DNA from: Callorhinus ursinus
Taxonomy: Eukaryota; Chordata; Mammalia; Carnivora; Otariidae
DNA length: 64,000 nt
Direction of reading: 5' to 3'
Assembly (NCBI RefSeq): GCF_003265705.1
Contig: NW_020312894.1
Coordinates: 399,924 to 463,923 of the forward strand
Shown here: one piece after another, positions 35,790 to 46,189 of the stretch
Numbering within the stretch: position 1 is the stretch's first letter
Layout of the letters: each line of letters opens with the position of its first letter
The notes under the pieces: generated by a model
Databases searched by the model: none
What the model was told of the DNA's origin: nothing
The model's input: only the letters and a program-made list of their open reading frames with translations
Position numbers and translations under genes: made by a program

Positions 35790-35971
35790 TTGGGGAGCAG
35801 TTGGCTAAGTGTCCAACTCTTGGTTTCCGCTCAGGTAGTGATTTCAGGGTTATAGGACTGAGCCCCACGTTGGGTTCTGCACTCGGCACGGGGTCTGCTT
35901 AAGACTCTCTCTCCCTCTGCTTCTGCCCCACCCCCCACTCCCTCTCTCTCTAAAAATAAATAAATCTTAAA
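35790..35971 (+). mobile_element. CAN SINE, plus orientation, diverged
   Basis: GGAGCAGTTGGCTAAGTGTC head, GCTCAGGTAGTGATTTCAGG, GGGTTCTGCACTCGGCACGG, CT-rich arm, then AAATAAATAAATCTT and poly(A). The head's usual GGGGCACCTGGGTGGCT has decayed. Confidence 0.85.
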
Positions 35972-36329
35972 AAAAAATCATGAGCTCAAAGGATTAAATA
36001 TATTTGATCTGTTTCATTCAGCTGCAACTGTGATTCTCAATGATGCTCAAGCTATCATATCTCTGGCCAGTGGGACCCTAGTTAAGTTGGCTCCTGAGTC
36101 CAAGCTTAGCATCCCTTAATAACTTCCTTGACTTCTAAAAATGAATCCAGGCTTTTCAGTAAAAATACTGATTTAACAATATACCCATACTGGAATATGC
36201 AAAATATATGTAGTGAGCACATAGCAATGCTTCTAATTCAAATTTCGGACTACAAGGTTTCTATTAATTTCACTGATCTTAAATCTGTATCTTCTTTTTA
36301 CCATGCCAAAAAAAGTCAGTTCTCAACAC

Positions 36330-36650
36330 TATTTGAGACATTTGAACTGTTTTCAGTCTTTAGTCATTAAAAATTGTGCTGAATAAAATGCCTTTTAAGT
36401 AGATCTTTTGAATTCTTGCCAATGTGTGTTTAGGATCTATCCTTAGAAGCATATTTGCTGGGTCAAAGGGTAAATGCAAATGCAGTTGTGTTAGATATTG
36501 CCAAATCCTCTTGGGGGTTTCAGCACTCAGCATCGCCCTGTCAATGTGTGGGATGCCTGCTTCCACACAGCCCTGACAACAGAGGGCAACCAAACTTCTG
36601 GGTTTCTGACAATTGAATGTGTAAGAAAAGGCCTCAGGTTATTTTTATTT
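36330..36650 (-). mobile_element. L1M LINE 3' end fragment, minus orientation
   Basis: AATTGTGCTGAATAAAATGC, TATCCTTAGAAGCATATTTG, CTGGGTCAAAGGGTAAATGC and TTAGATATTGCCAAATCCTC are the classic complement of an old L1 3' region, ending near AACCAAACTTCTGGG. Confidence 0.8.
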
Positions 36651-36789
36651 CTAACTCTCTTGCTGTGAGTGAAATGAGGGGATCTGTTTCTCTCAATGTG
36701 ATGTTCTGCTTTGGCTGAGGGTCATGCAAAGGTGACACAGAAAGGACATTTGTAGGAAAAGTGGACTGGACTGAAAACCCCTACCTAAC

Positions 36790-37760
36790 AATTCATCTTA
36801 AAATGACCCAAGATTGGGAGCACCCCCGGTCACAAGGCAGAAGCAGATACTAAGTTTTGCTGGAAGAATTCAGACATGTCAGAGAAATTCCCGAAGAAAA
36901 GTTCCAAAAAATATAAACTTACAGTCAAAAATCACAAAATTCACCAGGAAACAAGGCACTATGAGTGAGTGAGCAGAAGAAATAGACGAAAGAATTAGAC
37001 CCACAGAATCTTCAAATATTGGTATCACTCAATAATGTAAAATTAGTTTAATATGTTTAAAGAAATAAAAGAATTGAAAATGTGATGGACGAAAGCTATA
37101 AAAATACAAGAAATTAGAAAAACAACACAAAACTAACAGAATTGAAAATCGTACCTACTGAATTTAAAATCTGAATGAGTTTAACAGCACATTTGATACA
37201 ACTGATATTAGAGAACTAGAAAGTAGAACCGAAGAAATCATCCAGAATGAAGCAAAGACCACAGAGGAATGGAAAATATGGAAGGGCTGGTGAGAAACAC
37301 AGCTCACTGAGGGAGAAGGTTTGAGACATGCATGGCTGGAGTTTGAGAAGGAGAAGGGACGGAGAATCGGGGAAGGGCAGTGTGTGAGGAGCTGAGGCCC
37401 CAGGCTCGCACAATGGCGTGAAGAGCCAGCAGGTGCACATGCACATCCCTTTAACCGCCAAGCCCGCAGAACAGTCAAGACGGAGGCCAGACAGAGCCCT
37501 TCTGAGGAAGGGCGGCAAGACTGACCGCTGAACCCTCAGCAGCAGCCATGAGGTGAACGAGACCCTCACCCCACTTGGGGGGGCTGCCAGCAAGGGCTGT
37601 ATTCCTGACCAAACTCTCCTCCGAGAACAAGAACAGAACAGCTTCTCCAGGCAAAGAGAACTGAGAATGCCCGTTCCTCCTGACCCTCACCAAAGGAAAT
37701 TCTGAAGAGATTTGTTAGGCAGGAGGACAATGTTTCCAGCAGAATCAGTGCTAACTATGG
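36790..37760 (+). mobile_element. L1M LINE ORF1-region remnant, plus orientation
   Basis: GAATCTTCAAATATTGGTAT, AATAAAAGAATTGAAAATGT, AGAACCGAAGAAATCATCCA, GAATGGAAAATATGGAAGGG and, after a diverged stretch, CTCCAGGCAAAGAGAACTGA with AGGAAATTCTGAAGAGATTT follow the order of an old L1 ORF1. The opposite orientation to the L1 at 36330 shows separate insertions. Confidence 0.7.
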
Positions 37761-40067
37761 GGCTGCAGTGTGTGGGGACACAGACGGACCCAGAGGCCGG
37801 CGTCCACCTCTCATCACACACACGGCTCCAGATGGTGGAGTCGAACGTCCACAGTCCATGTACGGTTTGGGGGAAGGGAAAGAATACTGATTAATCTTGG
37901 ATCCGAACAAGTATTCACATATTAAAATTTCTGAGATAGCATGAGAGGGTGCCTAACTTACCTAATTTCAGAATGAGAAAAGAAACCCACTCCATCCAAA
38001 ATAAGGTACAAAAAGAGAAAAGAAAGAAAAGGTGAGCCAAGGGGCATTGAGCAGACTCATGAGGTTCTGAATACGATTTTGAGGAACTTGGCAAAGCCTG
38101 AGGACACAGTGCCCCCAGGATGAGAGCCAAGGCTGATGCTCTGCCCTGCTCCCTGTGAGCCTGAGCACTTCACACACCAATTAGGAACAAATGCGGTTAC
38201 CCCAGTGGGCTCTGGTCTCCCAAATAACATGTTGAATATTTAGACCCAAGTGTGATAAACCGGTTTCCCACTACAAATAGACGGAGGCAAACTCAGCGCC
38301 CTCAAACAGCCCGCCCTTGAGTCCTACTCCCATGCAAACGAGCTCTTCCTTGTCAACGTGTCCAGTTGACGTTCCCCTTGACATCGGACCTGGAAACCAC
38401 ACCCAGGTTTGGCAGCAGAAACACTCTCCCTAAAGTTTGACATCCTCCATTTCTCAGAAGAAAAACCAGGACAGACTGAACGAGCAGCTTTCTGGGTAGG
38501 GCCAAAGCAAGGATTGGAACCCAGGACGGACAGGCCCCAAAGACCACACGGCAGTCTTACTGGGGCTGACACCGTGGACAAGGAGGTTTGGCACAACGTG
38601 CTGCAGTGAGAAAGGCCAGTGTGCTCCTGCAGACGGCGGGGGCAGTGCGAGGCACCGTGCAGGAGCTGGAGAAGGAAAGGTCTCTGAGGGGAGGCGGACA
38701 GAGACAGAATGGGAGTTTCGCATGTTAGCACTGTCTCTATGCTGTGCTTTTAAGAGACAAAGGAGGGACTCTGGGTCAGCCCTGACACATCGCCCCCAGC
38801 CAAGGCTGGTCCCTGCCCGCCCCCCTCCACGAAGTGCATGCTAGGTCTCTTGCTGATGCCCTAGGACCTGCACTTTAGGTTTTGTTTTTTTCTGTAAGCA
38901 CTTGGTAGCCCACCTTTAGAGCTTTTACTGTGTGAAACTACTGGTGTGACATGACCCCCCTGGACATTCCCTTTGCTCCAGATTCCGGAGAGTCACAGGG
39001 GTGGCTCAGCGGGAGCTGGGGCACCAGCCTCCATGCCAGGAGCCACAGATGACCACCAGCTGCCTCTGGCCAAGCCCAGAGCCCAGAAAGGACAGGCTGG
39101 AGGTGAGGTGGGGAGAGGCAGGCCCATCCTCCTGCTGCTGGCTGAGCTGGAGCCCTCAAGCCAGCAGTCAGCACAGGAGCAGCCCAGGTGCATGCCTGAT
39201 GGAGATGGGGCCTCCAGAGAGAGACCCTGCTGTTGGGTCCCCACTCCGCTAGGTCTAGCCCTGAGAGCCCCAACTGTATCAACACGGAGCTGACCCCACT
39301 GTTTCCGTTCAGGTGCTGCTCCCAGCACTGCTTCCCTGGTAGCGGCATTACGCTCATCCATACGAGGGTACAATGACTCCACTCTGTTCCTGCCGAGCAT
39401 GTGCCGGCCAGGCCCTGGAGCTCTGGCCAGAGCCCCCTCCCTCGCCGTGACGCTCCCTCACTGCCCCATCATGGTCTTTCCTTGGAGAAGCCACCCTGGC
39501 CGCACTGCCCCCCCGAGGCACGCATGAGCCTTCCCTGGTTCTCACCAAACCCCATCAGGTCTGATCACTGGTGTGGTGAAGGGGTGATCCAGGAACCTCT
39601 TGTCAAGCCATGAACATCAGCGACTCAGTGCTGCGTCCTGCCCTTCACCCCCTGGGGGTTTGAGGCTTCGTAAATCCTCCTGAAAACCCAGCACTGAGAA
39701 CAGATTAGCCGTGGGTAGCTGCTGTTCACTTCTCTACCCAGTTCAACAACACACAAGTGACAACTGGAGACTAACGGGAGACTGTTAAAGGCAAGTATTT
39801 ACATGTTTACAAAGCACATCCTCAGGACGGCCATTTCATTCCCGAGCATGTGTTGGGGCCACTTCTGGAACTGGTAGGCCTGTCACTGCTTCTGCGGTCA
39901 CACAGTGGTCCACCAAGGGACTGGCATTGAGGATCAAGGACGGCAAATGCCTGGGTTCTAGGGCAGCCACACCAGAAGGCGAGAGAAATCGCACCACTGA
40001 CACCATGTGAAAGGCAACCACCCCCTTCGGGGTCTGTTCGGAGGCCCATGGCTCTCTGTCCACATTG
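37761..40067. other. Intergenic, no gene recognised; includes ZNF511 3' flank
   Basis: Non-coding. The 3' UTR of ZNF511 (minus strand) must begin below 40068, but no canonical poly(A) signal (TTTATT on this strand) is visible in the next few hundred bases. Confidence 0.4.
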
Positions 40068-43000
40068 TCACCGGTGTTCCTTTCTTTTCTTGGTGCTTTT
40101 AAATCCTCGTGACGCACCTTGACCGAAACAGATGGTAGAAGGTATTCTGAAAAGGAAAACAAATCTTTGTACTAAACCGTTACGGTTTTTGCCAATAAAA
40201 AACCCAACTCGTAAAAGCAGCATCATGAGTATGCTCTTCTTGTTCTGGGGGGCCCCTTCTCTTTCACTTTGTGGGACACTCAGCACATGGGCGCTCCTTT
40301 CCCTGGATGCCCTGTACCCCAGGCCCGGGGCAGCCCCTTCCTGGGGCTGGCCAGCTGCCTTGGACCTGCTTCCTGAGGGAGACTCTCCCAGCCAGCAGCG
40401 TGCTTGCCTGGGACACTCGGCCAGGAGGGCCGCTGCTGCCAAGTTTCCAGGCCCAAGCTTCCTGTGACCCAGCATCTGGAAGAAGCCACGGGCATCCAGG
40501 ACCCACTTGCAGGCCAAAGTCTGGGTGGCAGCATGAGGGCAGCGGAAGGGATACAAGCCCACCTTCCTGCCTGTTTGCATTTGTTGGGCAATCTCTTTCC
40601 TCCTGCCCAACATTTTCCCCCAAATTAGACTTAAAGTCAAGTTTAACCCAATGAGAGAATAATTAGTATGAGAAAGACTTATAGATCATAACTTCAGCAA
40701 CTACAGCCAGTGGTCACTCTAGCCCAGTTTAGGCCATGATGCAAAGGGGAGGGGGTGCCTTGCCTTCCTGGGTCCCAAAGCAGGGCACACACAAGAAACT
40801 GAGATATTCAAGAGAAACAGAAAGAGTCAGGCTGTCAACCGCTGCGGAAGCCAACACTCGGACCCAGCATCTGCTTCTCTCAGTGACAATACTGCCCAGG
40901 GTCAAGTCCAGCGTCATCCTCATAAAACACACATTCAGAACTTGCTGCAGAAAGACAGCAGGTACTGACCTGTGGCTGTATGTCCGCCGCTCGCCCACGC
41001 GTTCTGGGAGGGGGCCCGCGTGTTCAGAGCAGACTTCCATGGCGTCCCCTCCCGACTGCTCCCCATCATCGCCCAGAGCTTCTGCCAACACTTGTACAGT
41101 GGCCACCGGTGTGGCTGGACTGTGGAGACAGGGGGGTGAGTGGTGGCCCTGTGACTCTGTCTTCCCTCACGGACCAACTCGCCACAAAAACACCACTGCT
41201 TCTTGCAAAAATATTTTAAAGCTATCCTGGCATAGTGTAATTCTTAGAGACAGAGACAGGGACGAAGACAAAACCCTAAATGAACATTTATATGACAGGC
41301 GCCATGTGTATAAGCTTAGCGCAATTACACTTTATCTTTTGAAAATAGTATTTCTGGGGTGCTGTGTGGTAAATGCCTATCAGGGGAGCATAAAGTCTTT
41401 TCACGACCATACTTGAGAAATCTACTAATGTTAACTACAGAGTACTGAGAGCCTCCTCCCTAACCCCTACGGGACCCAGCACTGCAGGGCTTTTCTCCCT
41501 GAAATGATCCCTCCAAAAGGAGAGAGCCACCTCACATCCAAAGCCTCCCACTGTCCCATGCCGCAGCTTTCAGAATTACATTACTTTAAAGAGCAGAGTC
41601 CCACTGAGAGAAACTGTCTGAAAAAACTTCAATCAACACAACTCTCAGGAGATTCTGAAGGACCAAAGAATCACTTGAAAGAGGCAAAGAAATACAACAC
41701 AAATTCAAACATTACTCCTGAAGCATTTCCCCAGGTGCACTCTTAACAACGACAGTGGCAAAGAGCTTTACTGTCAAGTCACCAACCAGACAAAAAAAAA
41801 AAATCACAGGGTCAGTGTGAGGGGAGGGCCGCAGGGCCTGGGACAAATTCCCAGGGGCTGTCAGCACCACATGGGGCTGGCACCTGGGGGGCAGGTGCAG
41901 GTACAGCTCTAGTGTGAGTGCAGAGACAGGGGTGATGCTCCCAGATGCCCCGGGGCAGGCACCGCTCTGAGACCCCCACTCATTCCCAACAGAGCAGCAG
42001 AACCACGCCCTCCTGGTTTAAGCCTCCTGACGAACAACTGCCGGGCCAGTGATTCCGCATCTGCAGCTGAACGTGACATAAGTAACGCAGATGCTTAACT
42101 ACAGCGCCAGCACCCCTCGAGTCTCTACACCCAAAGTGCTTTTCTAAATTCAACGGCCCGCAGCTTGCTTTCTGTACCGCCTCGCGTACCCTCTGCTTTT
42201 CTTCGGTTTATCAAATCGGAAGTCGGCTGGGTAGAGGTGACGTCTCACCAGGTGATCCTTCCTGTCTTTGCCGGTCTTGAACTTCTCTGTGCAGCCTTCC
42301 ACCAGGCACTGATACTGAAACACAAACGGTGCCGCCGCGTCCTGACCCCCACCTTGATGGTGCCCCCTCACCTGGCCCCTGACCCCCAGGGCGCTGGCAC
42401 CCACCAGGCAGACAGCTCAGGAACAAGCCCCCTCCCCCACCCCCAGACGACTGCCCTTGGGCCCGGGGGCGCGGACGCATCACCCACCATGTCCTGCCTT
42501 TCGGATAGGATCTGGAACAGAGAGTCATGCCACTCCAGTATGTGGGTGTCCAGCAGGTGCACGGAGGGGAAGGCCCGTCTGCAGAAGGAGCAGACGTTTC
42601 TGTGCAGAGTGTGGTAGTGGTGCTCATAGTCCTCCAGGGTGTCGAACACCTGGCAGCACCCTGCCCCCTGACAGGTGAACTCGGGCACCCTGGCGAAGGA
42701 AACCGCCTCGTGGGAAGGCCGTTCTGCGGCTAACAGAGGGCCTCAGGCTGCCGGTCCACACCTGTCCTCGAAGTGGCCTGATAAAGCACTGATGTGTCCT
42801 TTCCAATCCCAAATCCAACTCTCACAGGCCAGCTAGGAGGCGGCCAGGCCAGACCAGAGGGGCGTGGACGGTGGTCGGGCTGAGAGCGGCAGGGCAGCAG
42901 GTCACCGGGAGGAGCGGGCAGGGCCTGGGGAGGGGGCGGCGCTGGGCCCAGAGCCACTCACCTGGGCCTCTCAGGCGCCTCTGTCACCTGCGTGAGCACG

Positions 43001-43591
43001 TCCTGGAGGTACAGGTGTCGCTGCACATCCCCATCCTGCGGGACACGCACGGAGTGGGCGGGGCCGGGCGCTGTGGTTCCGACGCTCCAGCGGCCGCAGG
43101 CCCCGCCCCTCCATAGGCCGCCCCGACCGCAGGCTCCGCCCCCAGCATCGGTCCCGCCCCTCCATCTTGCCCCGACCGCGGGCTCCGCCCCCAGCATCGG
43201 TCCCGCCCCGCAGGCCCCGCCCCCTCCAGCCGGCCGCCCCCCTCGCCGCGGGCCTCGCCCCCACCCATCGGTCCCGCCCCGCAGGCCCCGCCCCTCCAGC
43301 GGCCGCCACGACCGCAGGCCCCGCCCCCACCCCCACGGTCCCGCCCCGCAGGCCCGCCCCCCTCGCCGGCCCCGCCCCCGCCCGGAGTCGGCCGCGTTCC
43401 CCGTCGACAACTGCGTTCTCGCCCCTTGGCTCACACACCTCGAAAAACTCGTGGTCCCGCGGGAAGCGCACCCGGCGCGCCGCGAAGTGGAAGGGCGGGG
43501 CCCCGGCCGCGGGGTCCCGCTCCACAGGCAGCGGCTCGGCCGCCCCGGGTGCCCCCACCAAGCGCGAGCGCAGCGCGGGCGGCAGCTGCAT
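40068..43591 (-). CDS. ZNF511: Zinc finger protein ZNF511 (six coding exons, 260 aa)
   Basis: Minus-strand exons in transcript order: 43591-43439, 43035-42962, 42689-42488, 42314-42190, 41119-40970, 40146-40068 (stop TGA). All introns are GT-AG and the frame closes at 260 aa (human about 252). The N-terminus MQLPPALRSRLVG and the C-terminus IPSTICFGQGASRGFKS match human ZNF511 as I remember it. Three C2H2 fingers are visible: C82/C87/H100/H105, C109/C112/H125/H130 and C146/C151/H164/H169. Presumably a nuclear DNA- or RNA-binding regulator; its targets are poorly known. It diverges from TUBGCP2 across a shared promoter. Exon 5's acceptor was chosen because it is a good CTCCACAG site and the only one nearby that keeps phase; it adds about ten residues relative to human. 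Exon 4 read-through stops at 42150, giving a possible alternative end. Confidence 0.9.
43065..43385. repeat. GC-box-rich minisatellite in ZNF511 intron 1
   Basis: Irregular tandem copies of GACCGCAGGCTCCGCCCCCA, GCATCGGTCCCGCCCC and GCAGGCCCCGCCCCTCCAG. Each copy brings CCGCCC/CGCCCC elements, so the array packs more than a dozen Sp1/KLF-type GC boxes into about 320 bp next to the bidirectional promoter. It also opens long spurious frames on both strands. Confidence 0.85.
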
Positions 43592-43734
43592 CGCCCCGCG
43601 CACTCCGGCCCCACGGCCGGCCGGCCACCGTCCGCGAGCGGGGCGGGCCGGAAGTGTCGTCGCGCCACTTCCGCTCCCGGCGCGGGCTGCGCGAGGGGCT
43701 TGGGCGCGCCGGGTGCAGACGCCCGGCGTCCGCG
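43592..43734. promoter_or_regulatory. Bidirectional CpG promoter of ZNF511 and TUBGCP2; TUBGCP2 non-coding exon 1
   Basis: Only about 140 bp separate the ZNF511 start codon from a strong plus-strand donor (GCG|GTGAGT at 43735) that probably ends the untranslated first exon of TUBGCP2. Two ETS/GABP-type sites face each other: CCGGAAGTG (43648-43656) and CACTTCCG (43666-43673). No TATA box. This is a typical housekeeping head-to-head promoter; the CpG island runs from about 43.05 to 44.33 kb. Confidence 0.75.
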
Positions 43735-45689
43735 GTGAGTCCGGCGGGGGCGCGGCGGCGCCTGGCCCCGGGGGGCGGCGAGGCCGGGCGCGTCCTCCGT
43801 CCCTGCGCGCTCGTGCGGCGCGCGCGGCGCTTCCCCGCGTCGACCGCCCGCGGGCGCAGGCCGGCCAGGGGCTCGCCCCTGGAGCGCGCGCCGCCCGGGC
43901 CACGGTCGGGTCCCCACACGGGACCGCGGAGTCCCCCTCGCAGACCGTGAGCTGCGGACGGCCGCTGCGGAAGCCCGCACCGCCGCTCTCCGCCTCCCGC
44001 CGGAAGGGCCGGGGCCCCCGGCCGCTGGGTCCCGCCTGTGCGCGGCGCGTCCGCGGACCGGAGCCAGAGTGGTCTGCGGACAGTTCGCGCTTCTCGCTGG
44101 AAGCCGTTCGGCGGCCTCCCGCTACCTTGGTCCCCTCGGTCCAGTGAGCCTCTCTTGGCCGGTCAGGCCCTGCCTTTCTAGGGACCTGCGTCCCGTCAGC
44201 GCCGGAGACGTGCCGGCCGCCGTGCCCCGTGCCCCCCGCGCAGGGAGTAGGGGCGGGCTCGGCTACCCTGGAGCCTCCGGCCTAGCTGCGGAGACCGACT
44301 GTGCGACAGTCCCCTAGCGAAAATGGTGGTGGGTGGCTTAAGGGCCGCCAGGCTGCTGGGGACTTGCCAGGGGCGGGTGGGGAGGCTCCGAGGCTGGCTC
44401 CCCTCCTCGCACAGGTGGTTCAGCGTGGACGTGCACGTGCACGCACGCGATGGCCGGGAAAAGGGGCTTCTGTGTCTTTAACAAGAAATAACCTTAAAAA
44501 ACGTAATTTAAAAAGTGTAATTAACTTATTTCGTCCTGGAAGTAAAGGTGTGTGGCTCCGTTCCCAGTCAGTCATTTTCGCAGCTAGGAAGAGCTCTGGA
44601 CAGACCCCGTTTTTCACCTCTTAGGAAACAGCATTAGGAGTCTTGACTTTTTTTCACAAACTGTCTGATGTTTTCCAAGCCCATTTGTGCAGTTAGCTTT
44701 GAGCCCTCAACAAACGCTCGCTGCCACTTCTCTCTGCCTAACTCATTCCTGGGGAACTGTGCAGTAGGCGGCCTTGCCTCCACCCTCTGCGCCGGAGCGG
44801 TCGGGAGGAGGAAAGGTCTGCCCCGCCACAGACGTCTGTGTTTGCAGCCACCGACAGAAGAACTCAGGAGCGTCGGAAAGAGCTGGCGGGCTGTTGTGAT
44901 CAGATGCTCCTCCATGCTGTTTTCCGTGGGGGTGCTGTTGACATTTTTGGTGGGGTGCTTCTGTCGGTGTTTAGGTTCCCTGGCCTCCTGCCCACTGAAT
45001 GCCAGGAGCACCCCTCTGGTCACTGACAACCAGAAGTGTCCCTTACACATTTCCAGATGTCCTCCCAGGAGAGGTCCTGCCTGCAGCTGAGAGCAAGTTG
45101 TTGCAGGAATCGTTCCAGATCTCCACAGAGAACTAGCTTCCTTGTATATTAATACTTGTGACATAGGCATGTCTGTGCTTGTGTTTTTACCACAAACACA
45201 ACGTTTCGTGCAGATAGTTTTAAAATAAACATTCTCTCAGATGATCATTCTTCTGAAGTGCTCTCTCCACCTGCTTGTATCTGGTGGACAGGTGTTTCCT
45301 TTCGGTGGGAAACAGTGTGGTTGCTATCTAGCATGACAAAGGGTCCTCGGTCCAGCCAGTACAGGACAACCCACATTCCTTGGGACACCTTGTAGCACAT
45401 GGATAAAACCAATTGCCCTTAGATTCAGAGAGGCCTCAGTGGGAAAGTCCCATGTCCTCTTTGCTGTCTTGTAGTTTGCAGTGCTCGTTCGGGGTCCTCT
45501 GTGATCGGTAAGGTAACTGATGGTTTAGGATGCTGTTGGTGACTCAGATCCAGTTTTCCTTTTGTAAAACCAGCCACTTCTCCAGTAACAACATTTCCAC
45601 TTGGTCAGCCCTGCGTAGTAAAAGCACACTTATTCCCGCTTCTCTAGTAACAAGGCCATAGGAGCTTACCAAGTATGGGCCCTTTGGGG

Positions 45690-45840
45690 CTTTCACAGCA
45701 GCTCTGTGGGTAGGATTTACTAGGCACCCCTTGTCAGAAGAAGCCTAGAGAGGACAAGCTCCTTGCCTAGGGCCCTCTAGCCCAGAACTGGCCATGTCAG
45801 GGTTCAGACTGGCTGGGACTCCACAACCTAGGCCCTGCTG
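45690..45840 (-). mobile_element. MIR SINE fragment in TUBGCP2 intron 1
   Basis: CACAGCAGCTCTGTGGGTAG, AGAGAGGACAAGCTCCTTGC, CTAGGGCCCTCTAGCCCAG and GTTCAGACTGGCTGGGACTC follow the complement of MIR. Confidence 0.65.
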
Positions 45841-46189
45841 CACCTCATGTCCGTGACTGATTACTGTGAGCACCTCCTGATTTTACAAGTATGTATGCTC
45901 ACGCGTAACTGTTCTGCTTTTATGTTTGGAGATACCCTGGCTCCGGCCAGTTTTAAATGTTTATATACTAGGAGATTAGAGCCTCACTTTCTCAGTGTGG
46001 ATTTGCAAACTAATATTCATTAGTTAATTAGCATATGTGGGAGTGTGTGCTGAGTCTTCTCTGCTTGATGCTTGATATTTAAGTTGGGCCTCGTCTCCAC
46101 TAGAGCTGTTAGCACAGTTTTGTTTTTATAAATGGCTTTCCTCTTATCTTTAGGAAAACCTGTTGTGATGTTGTTTCAGAGCCAAAACT

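Noticed and set aside
40729..41106. 125-codon minus-strand ORF as a separate gene
   Set aside because: It contains exon 5 of ZNF511 (with DAMEVCSEHAG) and intron read-through, not an independent gene.
42958..43980. 340- and 310-codon minus-strand ORFs and matching plus-strand ORFs at the ZNF511/TUBGCP2 promoter
   Set aside because: Created by the GC-rich minisatellite and CpG island. Only the short ZNF511 exon 1 and exon 2 segments within them are supported.
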